Source: an uncultured Lachnospiraceae bacterium
Lineage (GTDB): Bacteria; Bacillota; Clostridia; Lachnospirales; Lachnospiraceae
NCBI GenBank assembly: GCA_910577675.1
Contig: CAJTOR010000019.1
Location: 1 to 64,000 of the forward strand
Direction of reading: 5' to 3'
DNA: 64,000 nucleotides
Notes under the pieces: generated by a model
What the model was told of the DNA's origin: nothing
The model's database searches: none
Seen by the model: the letters and a program-made list of their open reading frames with translations, nothing else
Part shown: piece after piece, positions 40,425 to 49,513 of the stretch
How positions within the stretch are numbered: the first letter of the stretch is position 1
Layout: each line of letters starts with the position of its first letter
Position numbers and translations under genes: made by a program

Positions 40425-42722
40425 ATGGACGAAAAGGAAAGGACACAGTTGCAAAAACATAATATGGAAGAAAAGATGCCCTTTGCTACCCCTAAGGATT
40501 TTACGAGTGTGGAGGAACTGCATGATCTTCTGATGAAGACGATCAGGAATTATCATCCCTCCACGGATCTGTCCATGGTAGAAAAAGCTTATCAGGTCGC
40601 GTACAAAGCGCATGAGGGGCAGCTTCGCAAATCGGGGGAACCCTATATTATACATCCGGTCTGTGTCGCTATTATCTTAGCGGAACTTGAGCTTGACAAG
40701 GAGTCCATCATTGCGGGTATCCTGCACGATGTAGTTGAGGATACGGTGCTGACGGTGGAGGAATTGAAGGAGCGCTTCGGCGAGGAGGTTGCGCTTTTGG
40801 TGGACGGTGTCACAAAGCTGACGCAGTTAAACTATTCGAAGGATAAGGTGGAGATCCAGGCGGAGAATCTTCGCAAGATGTTCCTTGCGATGGCAAAGGA
40901 TATCCGTGTAATCCTGATAAAGTTAGCCGACCGGCTGCATAATATGCGCACCATGCAGTACCAGACACCGGCAAAGCAGATTGAAAAATCCCGTGAAACC
41001 ATGGATATCTACGCGCCGATCGCACAGCGGCTTGGCATCTCCAAGATTAAGATTGAACTTGACGATCTGTCGCTAAAATATCTTGAACCCGAAGTTTATA
41101 AAGACCTTGAGGAGCGCCTTGACTCCAAAAAGGAAGTCCGCGATAAGTTTATCGCCGATATAATTGCGGAGGTAAGCGAGCAGATTGAGGATGCTGGCAT
41201 TGCGGCGAAAATCAACGGCAGGGTAAAACATTTTTTCAGCATCTACAAAAAGATGGTCAACCAGCACAAAAATTTTGACCAGATCTATGATATCTTTGCA
41301 ATCCGCATTATTGTGGACAGCGTGAAGGACTGCTACGCGGCGCTCGGCGTGATTCACGAGATGTATAAGCCAATCCCGGGGCGCTTTAAGGATTATATTG
41401 CAATGCCAAAGGCAAATATGTACCAGTCCCTCCACACGACACTGATAGGACCCAAGGGGCAGCCATTCGAAATACAGATCCGGACTAACGATATGCACCG
41501 CACTGCCGAGTACGGGATTGCCGCGCACTGGAAATATAAGGAAGCCCAGAACGGCAAGACACCGGAGCGGACGGAGGAGGAGAAGCTGACATGGCTGCGC
41601 CAGATTTTAGAGTGGCAGAAGGATATGTCGGATAACCGGGAATTTTTAAGCCTGCTTAAAAATGATTTAGATCTCTTCTCTGACAGTGTGTACTGTTTTA
41701 CACCGACCGGGGATGTAAAGAATCTCCCCGCCGGCTCGACCCCGGTTGATTTTGCCTACAGCATCCACAGTGCGGTGGGAAATAAGATGGTGGGAGCCAG
41801 GGTGAATGGGAGGTTAGTCACGTTCGATTATGTAATACAGAACGGCGACCGCATCGAGGTTATTACATCGCAGAATTCAAAAGGACCAAGCCGCGACTGG
41901 CTTAGTCTTGTAAAGAGCACGCAGGCGAAAAACAAGATTAACCAGTGGTTTAAGGCGGAATTAAAGGAGGACAATATCCTTCGCGGCAAGGAGCTGATGG
42001 CGGCATACTGCAAGTCGAAGAACCTTGTGTTAAGCGATCTGCTGAAAACCGAATTTATGGAAGTCTGCATGCGCAAATATGGTTTTAGGGACTGGGATTC
42101 CATCTATGCAGCCGTCGGGCATGGGGGACTTAAAGAAGGTCAGATTGTAAACCGCCTTTTAGAGGAGTATGAAAAGAAACACAAGAAGGAAATAACCGAT
42201 GAGCAGGTGCTTGAGGCGGTTGCCGAGATCAAAAATGACAAGGTGGCGCAGGTTCACGCAAAAGGCGGGATTGTGGTGCAGGGTGTCCATGATGTGGCGG
42301 TACATTTTTCAAGATGCTGTTCCCCGGTGCCGGGCGACGAGATTGTCGGCTTTGTGACGAGGGGGCGCGGAGTTTCCATCCACCGCACGGACTGTATCAA
42401 TGTGATGAACCTTACCGAGGAGGAGCGCAGGAGGCTGATCGATGCGGAGTGGAGCGCGTCGGGGGGACATGGGGATGGCATCCGCTATAACGCGGAGATC
42501 AAGATCTATGCGAACAACCGCAACGGTATCATTTTAGATATTTCCCGTGTGTTTACGGAAAATAAAATTGAATTGAACAATCTGGTTGCGCGCACCGGCA
42601 AGCAGGGAAGGGTGACGATTGATGTCGGGTTTGCAATTGACGGGAAGGAGCAGCTTGCCGCACTGATTGCGAAATTGCGCGGGATTGAGAGTGTGCTTGA
42701 TGTGGAAAGGACAACGGGATGA
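40425..42722 (+). CDS. rel: bifunctional (p)ppGpp synthetase/hydrolase
   Basis: The long RelA/SpoT-type protein of Firmicutes (765 residues), which makes and degrades (p)ppGpp in the stringent response. Domains in order: HD hydrolase (about 60-200; HPVCVAIILAEL, ILHDVVEDT, LADRLHNMRTM), synthetase (about 240-380; GRVKHFFSIYKKM, IYDIFAIRIIVD, YIAMPKANMYQSLHTT, EIQIRTNDMHRTAEYGIAAHWKYK), TGS (about 425-485) and ACT (about 690-765). Both active sites look intact. GGAGG lies 7 nt before the ATG. The stop overlaps the next start (ATGA). Confidence 0.97.
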   Translation: MDEKERTQLQKHNMEEKMPFATPKDFTSVEELHDLLMKTIRNYHPSTDLSMVEKAYQVAYKAHEGQLRKSGEPYIIHPVCVAIILAELELDKESIIAGILHDVVEDTVLTVEELKERFGEEVALLVDGVTKLTQLNYSKDKVEIQAENLRKMFLAMAKDIRVILIKLADRLHNMRTMQYQTPAKQIEKSRETMDIYAPIAQRLGISKIKIELDDLSLKYLEPEVYKDLEERLDSKKEVRDKFIADIIAEVSEQIEDAGIAAKINGRVKHFFSIYKKMVNQHKNFDQIYDIFAIRIIVDSVKDCYAALGVIHEMYKPIPGRFKDYIAMPKANMYQSLHTTLIGPKGQPFEIQIRTNDMHRTAEYGIAAHWKYKEAQNGKTPERTEEEKLTWLRQILEWQKDMSDNREFLSLLKNDLDLFSDSVYCFTPTGDVKNLPAGSTPVDFAYSIHSAVGNKMVGARVNGRLVTFDYVIQNGDRIEVITSQNSKGPSRDWLSLVKSTQAKNKINQWFKAELKEDNILRGKELMAAYCKSKNLVLSDLLKTEFMEVCMRKYGFRDWDSIYAAVGHGGLKEGQIVNRLLEEYEKKHKKEITDEQVLEAVAEIKNDKVAQVHAKGGIVVQGVHDVAVHFSRCCSPVPGDEIVGFVTRGRGVSIHRTDCINVMNLTEEERRRLIDAEWSASGGHGDGIRYNAEIKIYANNRNGIILDISRVFTENKIELNNLVARTGKQGRVTIDVGFAIDGKEQLAALIAKLRGIESVLDVERTTG

Positions 42723-43360
42723 CGGTGGATAGGCTTACGGTGGGAGCCGTAATGACAAATTGTTATATTGTTTCCGACCGGGAAACGCGGGATGCGGTTG
42801 TGATTGATCCGGGTGCATCAGCGGAGAAAATAGCGGGGAAGATCAGGGAAAAGGGGCTTATCCCAAAGGCTATTTTGTTGACGCACGGACATTTTGACCA
42901 TATTATGGCGGCGGAAAAACTGCGCCAGGAGTTTGCGGTAAAACTTTATTGCAGCGAGGCGGAGCGGGAAATCTGTATGGATACGGAGCTGAATATGGGG
43001 AGGGCGTTCGGTTTTTTATCAAGCGTTGTGCCGGATGAAACATTTAAAGACGGGCAGGAACTGATATTTGGCTCTCTTTCCTGCAAAGTGATTGCAACGC
43101 CCGGGCATACGAGGGGTGGCGTGTGCTTTTACTTTGATGGCGAGGGTATTCTGTTTTCCGGTGACACCCTGTTTTTTGAGTCGGTGGGGCGCACGGATTT
43201 TCCCGGGGGGAATGCGAAAGTACTTATTGAATCCATAAAAGGGCAGCTTTTTGTATTGCCGGATACAACAAAGGTATATCCGGGGCATGGATCTTTTACG
43301 GATATCGCCTATGAAAAAATGAACAATCCATATGTTAATGAAGAAGGATATCTGTACTGA
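42719..43360 (+). CDS. metallo-beta-lactamase-fold hydrolase (glyoxalase II-like)
   Basis: A 213-residue MBL-fold enzyme. The metal ligands are clear: THGHFDH (HxHxDH, residues 55-61), PGHTRGG (His about 130), SGDT (Asp about 149) and PGHGS (His about 192). FFESVGRTDFPGG is typical of the YqgX/YcbL type of glyoxalase II-like hydrolase. Its substrate may be a glutathione- or bacillithiol-like thioester, which is inference. It overlaps rel at its start and hemZ at its stop, so the three are translated in series. Confidence 0.9.
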   Translation: MTVDRLTVGAVMTNCYIVSDRETRDAVVIDPGASAEKIAGKIREKGLIPKAILLTHGHFDHIMAAEKLRQEFAVKLYCSEAEREICMDTELNMGRAFGFLSSVVPDETFKDGQELIFGSLSCKVIATPGHTRGGVCFYFDGEGILFSGDTLFFESVGRTDFPGGNAKVLIESIKGQLFVLPDTTKVYPGHGSFTDIAYEKMNNPYVNEEGYLY

Positions 43361-44916
43361 TGTTTGGAATGATGATCTGGGGCGCGGATTTTGAGCAGGA
43401 TTTAAAACCGCTGATCAAGGCGTTTTATCCCGGCTGTGAATTCGTGGTCAAAAAAGAAGAAATACAGGAAGAACTCTGCGGTATAACAGAGTGGCTCCGG
43501 TTTTTAAATGATGCTTTCCCGGCAGAAGAAGAGGGGGAATTTTTCCCGGACTACGCCTTTTATTTGATGGAATCGGATGGTTATTTTGCGGTAAGGAATG
43601 GGGACTGCTTTATTGCGGATGAATTCCACATCAAAAAAGGGATGGAGCTAACCCTCTCAAAAGATGCCCGTCACAGGGAATACCGGAATAACCTGATGCG
43701 CCCGCTCTATCTGGCTCTTTCTAAGGTGAGCGGCGTGCGCCTGCCGTGGGGGATTTTAACCGGAATCCGCCCGACCAAACAGGTTTTGGAGAGGCTTGAG
43801 AATAATGTGCCCGAGGAGGAGATCGCCCGCTTTATGCGGGAAGAATATTTCTGCACGGATGAAAAGATAGCGACAAGTCTTTCGGTTGCAAAGACGGAGT
43901 GTGAGATTTTACGGGGGATGGATTACCGGGCAGGCTACAGTATGTACATCGGCATCCCGTTCTGCCCAAGTACCTGTTATTACTGTTCTTTTCCGTCGTA
44001 CCCTCTTGCCATCCACGGCATTTGGGTGGAAGAATACTTGCAGGCACTCTTTAAGGAAATACGCTATGCCGGGAGCCGGGGGGCGATAAAGGGGAAACAC
44101 TTGCAGACCGTTTATGTGGGCGGGGGTACGCCGACCACTCTGTCCGCGGGGCAGCTTGACCGCCTTTTTACCTTTATGGAGGAGAACCTCGACCTGTCTT
44201 TTTTGCAGGAAATCACGGTGGAGGCAGGAAGACCGGACAGTATTACGAGGGAGAAGCTTCTTGTTTTGCGCGATCACGGGATCAAGCGCATTTCCATTAA
44301 TCCGCAGACAATGAAGCAGGCGACACTTGATTTGATCGGGCGAAGGCATACGGTTGAGGAAATTTGTGAAACTTTTTATATGGCGCGGGAACTTGGCTTT
44401 GACAATATCAACATGGATATCATCTTGGGACTTGCAAAAGAAACGCCGCAGGACGTGGAGGAAACACTCTCGCGTATCGGGGAACTTTCACCGGACAACC
44501 TGACGGTACATACACTGGCAGTAAAGCGGGCTGCCCGCCTGAATACGAACCGGGATGAATACGCGGGTCTTGAAGCCTGCGGTGTGCAGGAAATGCTGCG
44601 CGTAAGCCGCGAGTTCGCAAGGGAAAATAATTATCATCCATACTACCTGTACCGGCAGAAGAACATGGCGGAGAACCTTGAGAACATCGGGTACGCAAGG
44701 CGCGGCAAGGAGGGGCTCTACAATATTTTGATAATGGAAGAGCGCCAGACAATCCTTGCGCTCGGCGCGGGGGCAACCTCCAAATTTATCCTGCCGGGGG
44801 GCGGGAGGATGGTGCGGGTGGAAAATGTAAAAAGCCTCAGGGATTATATAGGGAGGATTGACGAGATGATTGCGCGCAAGGAGAACTTCCTTTGTGAGTA
44901 TGGGGATGAACTGTAA
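43360..44916 (+). CDS. hemZ: oxygen-independent coproporphyrinogen-III dehydrogenase HemZ
   Basis: A 518-residue radical-SAM protein of the HemZ type. Residues 1-165 are a HemZ-specific N-domain ending in GVRLPWGILTGIRPTKQ. The SAM/4Fe-4S motif is CPSTCYYCSF (CxxxCxxC, about residues 203-210), followed by VYVGGGTPTTL, DNINMDIILGL and DNLTVHTLAVKRAA. HemZ is implicated in anaerobic haem synthesis in Bacillus; in strict anaerobes it may act on other substrates. The start overlaps the MBL stop by one base (TGATG). Confidence 0.93.
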   Translation: MFGMMIWGADFEQDLKPLIKAFYPGCEFVVKKEEIQEELCGITEWLRFLNDAFPAEEEGEFFPDYAFYLMESDGYFAVRNGDCFIADEFHIKKGMELTLSKDARHREYRNNLMRPLYLALSKVSGVRLPWGILTGIRPTKQVLERLENNVPEEEIARFMREEYFCTDEKIATSLSVAKTECEILRGMDYRAGYSMYIGIPFCPSTCYYCSFPSYPLAIHGIWVEEYLQALFKEIRYAGSRGAIKGKHLQTVYVGGGTPTTLSAGQLDRLFTFMEENLDLSFLQEITVEAGRPDSITREKLLVLRDHGIKRISINPQTMKQATLDLIGRRHTVEEICETFYMARELGFDNINMDIILGLAKETPQDVEETLSRIGELSPDNLTVHTLAVKRAARLNTNRDEYAGLEACGVQEMLRVSREFARENNYHPYYLYRQKNMAENLENIGYARRGKEGLYNILIMEERQTILALGAGATSKFILPGGGRMVRVENVKSLRDYIGRIDEMIARKENFLCEYGDEL

Positions 44917-44942
44917 AATATTGGAAGAAAGGGTGCAGTGGA

Positions 44943-45761
44943 ATGCAGCAGGATTTGGATGAGCGTTTATGGTCCGTTTTCGGAACGGAAAATGCGGTGG
45001 AGAATGATATGTTCGATGCGGTTGACCATGGTATTCTGGTGGGAAACCTTGCGGGGCTACTTGCCATTGAGCTTGGCTGCGACGAGATATTTTACAGGGA
45101 AATCATGAGGGCGGGGATACTGCATGATATCGGAAAACTCCAGATTGGGCAGTATCTGTACGGGCGTGATAACGCTGTACTCCAGGTTGAGGAGATGAAA
45201 TATGTCCGCATGCATCCGAAACTTGGCTATGATAAGTTAAGCCAGTTCGGCGGTTTCTCCGAGCTTTTGCTGCAAGCGGTGCTCCACCATCATGAAAACT
45301 ATGATGGGACAGGATATCCAGACAATATGCGCGGCGACAAAATTCCCTTTGCCGCCAGGATTCTGCGCATCTGCGATGTGTACGCGGCGCTGATTTCCGA
45401 GCGGCCTTACCGGGGGGCTTTTGACAGCAGCACCGCGGTGGAGATGATGATTGACGAGGCGAGGCATTTTGATATGCGGGTGTTCCTGGCTTTTTTAAGT
45501 CTTGTGCACTCGGAGGAAATCGGGGAGATCTGGAAGTTTGCAGGCGATGTAAATGCCGGGTTCAGAAAGCGCGGCGATTGCATGTTTGCGGGGGGAAAGG
45601 GTGCGGATATGGGCACTGGAAAGCCCGAAGGAATGGAAAAGCTGCGTGAGGATGTGCGCGGGAAGTGGAAATTCCGGGTGGGGGAAAGATACCGTTTATC
45701 AGAATATCGAAGGAATGCCGAGGGGATTCCCGCGGTATGCACTGGAATGGAAATGAGGTAG
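44943..45761 (+). CDS. HD-GYP domain protein, putative c-di-GMP phosphodiesterase
   Basis: A 272-residue cytoplasmic protein whose HD-GYP domain fills residues 20-190: HDIGKLQI (HD), RMHPKLGYDKL, HHHENYDGTGYPD (containing GYP) and RICDVYAALISERPYRG. These are the ligands for a di- or tri-iron centre that cleaves c-di-GMP. The 80-residue C-terminus is basic and without a domain I know. It is set into the hemZ-hisS interval of a conserved housekeeping cluster, 26 nt after hemZ and 3 nt before hisS, so it should be constitutively co-expressed with them. AAAGGG lies upstream of the ATG. Confidence 0.87.
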   Translation: MQQDLDERLWSVFGTENAVENDMFDAVDHGILVGNLAGLLAIELGCDEIFYREIMRAGILHDIGKLQIGQYLYGRDNAVLQVEEMKYVRMHPKLGYDKLSQFGGFSELLLQAVLHHHENYDGTGYPDNMRGDKIPFAARILRICDVYAALISERPYRGAFDSSTAVEMMIDEARHFDMRVFLAFLSLVHSEEIGEIWKFAGDVNAGFRKRGDCMFAGGKGADMGTGKPEGMEKLREDVRGKWKFRVGERYRLSEYRRNAEGIPAVCTGMEMR

Positions 45762-45764
45762 GAA

Positions 45765-47018
45765 ATGATTACACAAAGACCAAAGGGAACACAGGATTGG
45801 TACGGGGCGGACATGCAGCAGCGCACCCTGATTGAGGAGAAGGCGAGGAGGCTGTGCAAAGCCTACAATATTAAAGAAATTATCACACCGGTGCTCGAGC
45901 ACACGGTGTTGTTTTCGCGCGGTGTGGGCGAAACGACGGATGTAGTACAAAAAGAAATGTATTCTTTTGTAGACAAGGGTGGCCGCAGTGTGACGCTGAA
46001 GCCGGAGGGGACGGCGGGGGCGATCAGGGCGTACTTAGAAAACGGGATGCACTCGCAGCCGCAGCCGGTCAAACTATTTTATTTTACGCAGGCGTTCCGC
46101 TATGAGAAGCCGGAAAGTGGCAGGCTGCGCCAGCACCACCAGTTTGGCGTGGAGTTTGTCGGCTCGCCGGACCCGCTTGCGGAAGTTGAGTTAATTACGC
46201 TTCTTACAAGTTTTATCAGGGAGCTCGGATTAAAGGACGCGAAGCTGCATATCAATAGTATCGGGTGCAAAAACTGCCGCAGGACTTACAATGAGGCGCT
46301 GCTCTCATATCTGAGGGCGCACGAGGACTGTCTTTGCGAAACCTGCCGCGAGCGGATGGCAAAGAACCCGCTGCGCGTCCTTGACTGTAAGGTGCCAGAG
46401 TGCAAAAAGGTGATGAAGGATGCCCCGCGCACAATTGATTACCTGGATGGGGAATGTGAAGAACATTTTGCTAAGCTGCAGGGGCTGCTTGCGGAACTTG
46501 GTATTCCGTATGAGGTTGATACGGGCATTGTGAGGGGACTTGATTATTATACGAGAACCGTGTTTGAATTTGTCAATTCCGAGGGTTTTACGCTCTGCGG
46601 GGGCGGCCGGTATGACGGTCTGGTACATGAGATCGACGAAAAGCAGGATATCCCGTCGGTGGGTTTTGGCATAGGGATCGAGCGAATCCTCTATTTCCTT
46701 GAAAGAGAGAAGGTTGCGCCTGTTAAACCGGAACCGGTTGCACTTTATGTCGGCATCCTTGGGGAGGGGGCGAAAGCGAAGGCTTATCAGCTTGTGACCA
46801 CCCTGCGCGCGGCGGGGGTTGTGACGGAAACGGACTATCTTTCAAGGAGCGTAAAAGCGCAGATGAAGTATGCGAACAAGATCGGGGCAAAGAATACCGT
46901 GATACTGGGCGCGGACGAGCTTGCGGGGAACAGGGCTTCCGTGAAGAATATGGAAACCGGCGAACAGACCGAGGTGGAGCTTGATAAGCTTGTGGAGTAT
47001 ATTGTGGGAAAAATATGA
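45765..47018 (+). CDS. hisS: histidyl-tRNA synthetase
   Basis: Charges tRNA-His. The 417-residue class II enzyme starts RPKGTQDWYG, has motif 2 FRYEKPESGRLRQHHQFGVEFVG, the two His-specific blocks (ts signature GIVRGLDYYTRTVFEF and GGGRYDGL) and motif 3 GFGIGIERIL, plus a C-terminal anticodon domain from about 325. It starts 3 nt after the HD-GYP stop and precedes aspS by 88 nt. No T-box leader is seen, in contrast to thrS. Confidence 0.97.
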   Translation: MITQRPKGTQDWYGADMQQRTLIEEKARRLCKAYNIKEIITPVLEHTVLFSRGVGETTDVVQKEMYSFVDKGGRSVTLKPEGTAGAIRAYLENGMHSQPQPVKLFYFTQAFRYEKPESGRLRQHHQFGVEFVGSPDPLAEVELITLLTSFIRELGLKDAKLHINSIGCKNCRRTYNEALLSYLRAHEDCLCETCRERMAKNPLRVLDCKVPECKKVMKDAPRTIDYLDGECEEHFAKLQGLLAELGIPYEVDTGIVRGLDYYTRTVFEFVNSEGFTLCGGGRYDGLVHEIDEKQDIPSVGFGIGIERILYFLEREKVAPVKPEPVALYVGILGEGAKAKAYQLVTTLRAAGVVTETDYLSRSVKAQMKYANKIGAKNTVILGADELAGNRASVKNMETGEQTEVELDKLVEYIVGKI

Positions 47019-47106
47019 TGATTTTTAGAAATTTATCCCAGAATATTGTGAGAGGTGGGTTGTTTTAAAGGATGGAATATTATGTTGAAAGAGGAGGCCG
47101 GGTGAG

Positions 47107-48906
47107 ATGGCAGAGTCAATGAAGGGATTGCACCGGACGCACCGCTGTACGGAAGTGACCGAGGAGTGTATCGGAAAGACCGTGACGGTGATGGGATGGG
47201 TGCAGAAAAGCAGGAATAAGGGCGGCATTATATTTGTCGATTTGAGGGACCGCTCCGGGATTTTGCAGATTATATTTGAGGAGAACGATATTGGAGCCGA
47301 GGGCTTTATTAAAGCGTCAAAACTTCACAGCGAGTTTGTTATCGCGGTGGTGGGACGCGTGGAGGTGCGCTCCGGCGCAGTCAATGAAAATCTTGCGACT
47401 GGCAGGATTGAGATACGCGCAAATGAACTACGCATTCTTTCGGAGGCGCAGACACCGCCTTTTCCGGTTGAGGAAGAATCAAAAACAAAGGAGGAGCTGC
47501 GGTTAAAATATCGGTATCTTGACCTGCGCAGGCCGGACCTGCAAAGAAATCTGATGATGCGGAGCAAGGTTGCAACGCTTACGCGCCAGTTCCTTTCCGA
47601 TGAGGGATTTCTTGAGATCGAAACCCCGATGTTATGCAAATCAACGCCTGAGGGGGCGAGGGACTATCTTGTGCCAAGCCGCGTGCATCCCGGGAATTTT
47701 TATGCCCTTCCCCAGTCGCCGCAGATATTTAAGCAGCTTTTAATGTGTTCCGGATACGACCGCTATTTCCAGCTTGCGAAATGTTTCCGCGACGAGGATC
47801 TGCGTGCTGACCGCCAGCCGGAGTTCACGCAGATTGATATGGAACTTTCGTTTGTCGATGTGGACGATGTGATTGATGTGAACGAGAGGCTTTTGCAAAA
47901 ATTGTTCCGTGAAGTGCTCGGCGTTGAGGTGAAATTGCCGATACAGAGGATGACCTGGCAGGAAGCGATGGACCGCTATGGTTCGGACAAGCCTGATACA
48001 AGATTTGGCATGGAGTTAAAGGATGTAAGCGGGATTGTAAAAGAGAGCGGTTTCTCCGTGTTTTCCGGGGCGGTTGCGGCGGGCGGCTCGGTCCGGGGTA
48101 TCAATGTGAAAGGACAGGCGGGCATGCCGCGCAAGAAGATTGACGCGCTTGTGGAATTTGCGAAGGGGTTCGGCGCAAAGGGGCTTGCATACCTTGCGAT
48201 CGCGGCGGACGGCACCAAAAAATCTTCATTTGCCAAGTTCCTTACTGATGTGGAAGTGGATGAACTTTGCCAGGCGATGGGCGGGGAGGCAGGGGATTTG
48301 CTTCTCTTTGCCGCGGATAAGGACAAGGTAGTATATGATGTGCTGGGAAACCTGCGCCTAGAGCTTGCGAAAAATCTGGAACTTCTTGATAAGAACCAGT
48401 ACAATTTCCTGTGGGTAACGCAGTTCCCGCTGTTTGAGTACTCGGAGGAGGAGGGGCGTTTTGTGGCGATGCACCATCCGTTCACCATGCCGATGGAGGA
48501 AGACCTTCCAATGCTTCTTACAGAGCCATCAAAAGTCCGCGCCAAGGCATATGATATTGTGCTGAACGGGACGGAGATCGGGGGCGGCTCCGTGCGTATC
48601 TACCAGAGCGATGTCCAGGAACAGATGTTCGAGGCGCTAGGGTTTACCAAGGAGGACGCATACGCCCGCTTTGGATTTTTGTTAAATGCCTTCAAGTACG
48701 GGGTTCCGCCGCATGCGGGGCTTGCATACGGGCTTGACCGCCTTGTGATGCTGATGGCAAAGGAGGATTCCATCCGCGATGTGATCGCCTTCCCTAAGGT
48801 AAAAGATGCTTCCTGCCTGATGACGGAGGCACCAAATCTGGTGGACGAGGGGCAGTTGACGGAGCTTTCCATTGCACTTGTAAAGGAGGTCGAAGAGCAG
48901 CCATAA
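47107..48906 (+). CDS. aspS: aspartyl-tRNA synthetase
   Basis: Charges tRNA-Asp. The 599-residue bacterial-type enzyme has the N-terminal OB anticodon domain (1-110), catalytic core with motif 2 FRDEDLRADRQPEFTQIDME, the bacterial GAD insertion (about 295-405) and motif 3 GLAYGLDRLVMLM near residue 545. Bacterial AspRS in many anaerobes is non-discriminating and also charges tRNA-Asn; I cannot settle which applies here. The start at 47107 follows GGAGG by 9 nt. It ends the apt-aspS cluster. Confidence 0.97.
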   Translation: MAESMKGLHRTHRCTEVTEECIGKTVTVMGWVQKSRNKGGIIFVDLRDRSGILQIIFEENDIGAEGFIKASKLHSEFVIAVVGRVEVRSGAVNENLATGRIEIRANELRILSEAQTPPFPVEEESKTKEELRLKYRYLDLRRPDLQRNLMMRSKVATLTRQFLSDEGFLEIETPMLCKSTPEGARDYLVPSRVHPGNFYALPQSPQIFKQLLMCSGYDRYFQLAKCFRDEDLRADRQPEFTQIDMELSFVDVDDVIDVNERLLQKLFREVLGVEVKLPIQRMTWQEAMDRYGSDKPDTRFGMELKDVSGIVKESGFSVFSGAVAAGGSVRGINVKGQAGMPRKKIDALVEFAKGFGAKGLAYLAIAADGTKKSSFAKFLTDVEVDELCQAMGGEAGDLLLFAADKDKVVYDVLGNLRLELAKNLELLDKNQYNFLWVTQFPLFEYSEEEGRFVAMHHPFTMPMEEDLPMLLTEPSKVRAKAYDIVLNGTEIGGGSVRIYQSDVQEQMFEALGFTKEDAYARFGFLLNAFKYGVPPHAGLAYGLDRLVMLMAKEDSIRDVIAFPKVKDASCLMTEAPNLVDEGQLTELSIALVKEVEEQP

Positions 48907-48957
48907 TCCAGTTTTTGGGAATCTTTACAAAAATATTAAGAAAATATAAAAAAGTGT

Positions 48958-48986
48958 TTGACAATAGCTGGGAAAGATGGTATGAT
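48958..48986 (+). promoter_or_regulatory. promoter of the cold-shock gene
   Basis: TTGACA (48958-48963) and TATGAT (48981-48986) are 17 nt apart, about 55 nt before the start at 49042. A GGTTGCAACC palindrome lies in the leader near 49005. Confidence 0.8.
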
Positions 48987-49041
48987 AATGGTGTTGTAAC
49001 AAAGGGTTGCAACCAAGAAATATTTTGTGGAGGAACTACAC

Positions 49042-49239
49042 ATGAAAGGTACAGTTAAGTGGTTTAACAACCAGAAGGGATTCGGTTTCATCTCCGATGA
49101 GGAAGGCAACGACGTATTCGTACATTATTCCGGGCTGAACATGGAGGGCTTTAAGTCGCTCGATGAGGGTCAGCAGGTTGAATTCGATGTCGTACAGGGC
49201 GCGAAGGGACCGCAGGCAACAAACGTAACCAAATTATAA
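49042..49239 (+). CDS. csp: cold-shock protein, CspA family
   Basis: A 65-residue OB-fold RNA chaperone, full length. The RNP1 motif KGFGFI (about residues 12-17) and RNP2 DVFVHYS (about 24-30) are intact; the start MKGTVKWFN is canonical. It keeps mRNA unfolded, especially in the cold. The ATG at 49042 follows GGAGG by about 7 nt. It has its own promoter and a terminator at 49331. Confidence 0.96.
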   Translation: MKGTVKWFNNQKGFGFISDEEGNDVFVHYSGLNMEGFKSLDEGQQVEFDVVQGAKGPQATNVTKL

Positions 49240-49330
49240 TCACCAAGTTTTTAGCGTACCTTTTTCTTATATATAATTTGAGAAAAATTTATACAGAAAA
49301 TTGTTTTATTGTTAGAAACGCAATGATTGG

Positions 49331-49365
49331 GGGCTATCCGAGAGGATGGCCCTTTTGGTTTTTTG
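49331..49365 (+). terminator. terminator of the cold-shock gene
   Basis: GGGCTATCC (49331-49339) pairs with GGATGGCCC (49344-49352) with one G-U, followed by TTTTGGTTTTTT. Confidence 0.85.
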
Positions 49366-49397
49366 GCGTTTTTTTACTGTACAACAGGGCACGGAAA

Positions 49398-49513
49398 TGG
49401 TATAATGTCGCAAGATGATATAACATCAGGAGATGATAACATCTTTGATGTTATAACGTTCTGCATCATTGCGAAATCATAAGCGCCTTTCGCGGCGCAG
49501 AAACGGGGGATCT
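49398..49513 (+). promoter_or_regulatory. galM leader, weaker copy B of the shared plan
   Basis: A TATAAT box at 49401-49406 is followed by TATAACATC (49419-49427) and ATAACATC (49436-49443), both able to pair with GATGTTATA (49447-49455): two exclusive hairpins. CGTTCTGC (49457-49464) matches GCAGAAACG (49497-49505) except for one extra A. GCGAAA (49471-49476) pairs with TTTCGC (49488-49493). The tail GCGCAGAAACGGGG is as in copy C, but 12 nt and not 13 nt separate CAGA from the ATG. Confidence 0.45.

Noticed and set aside
49405..49482. 25-codon ATG frame in the galM leader (MSQDD start)
   Set aside because: Its ATG overlaps the TATAAT box at 49401, so it should not be transcribed, and it lacks a ribosome site.
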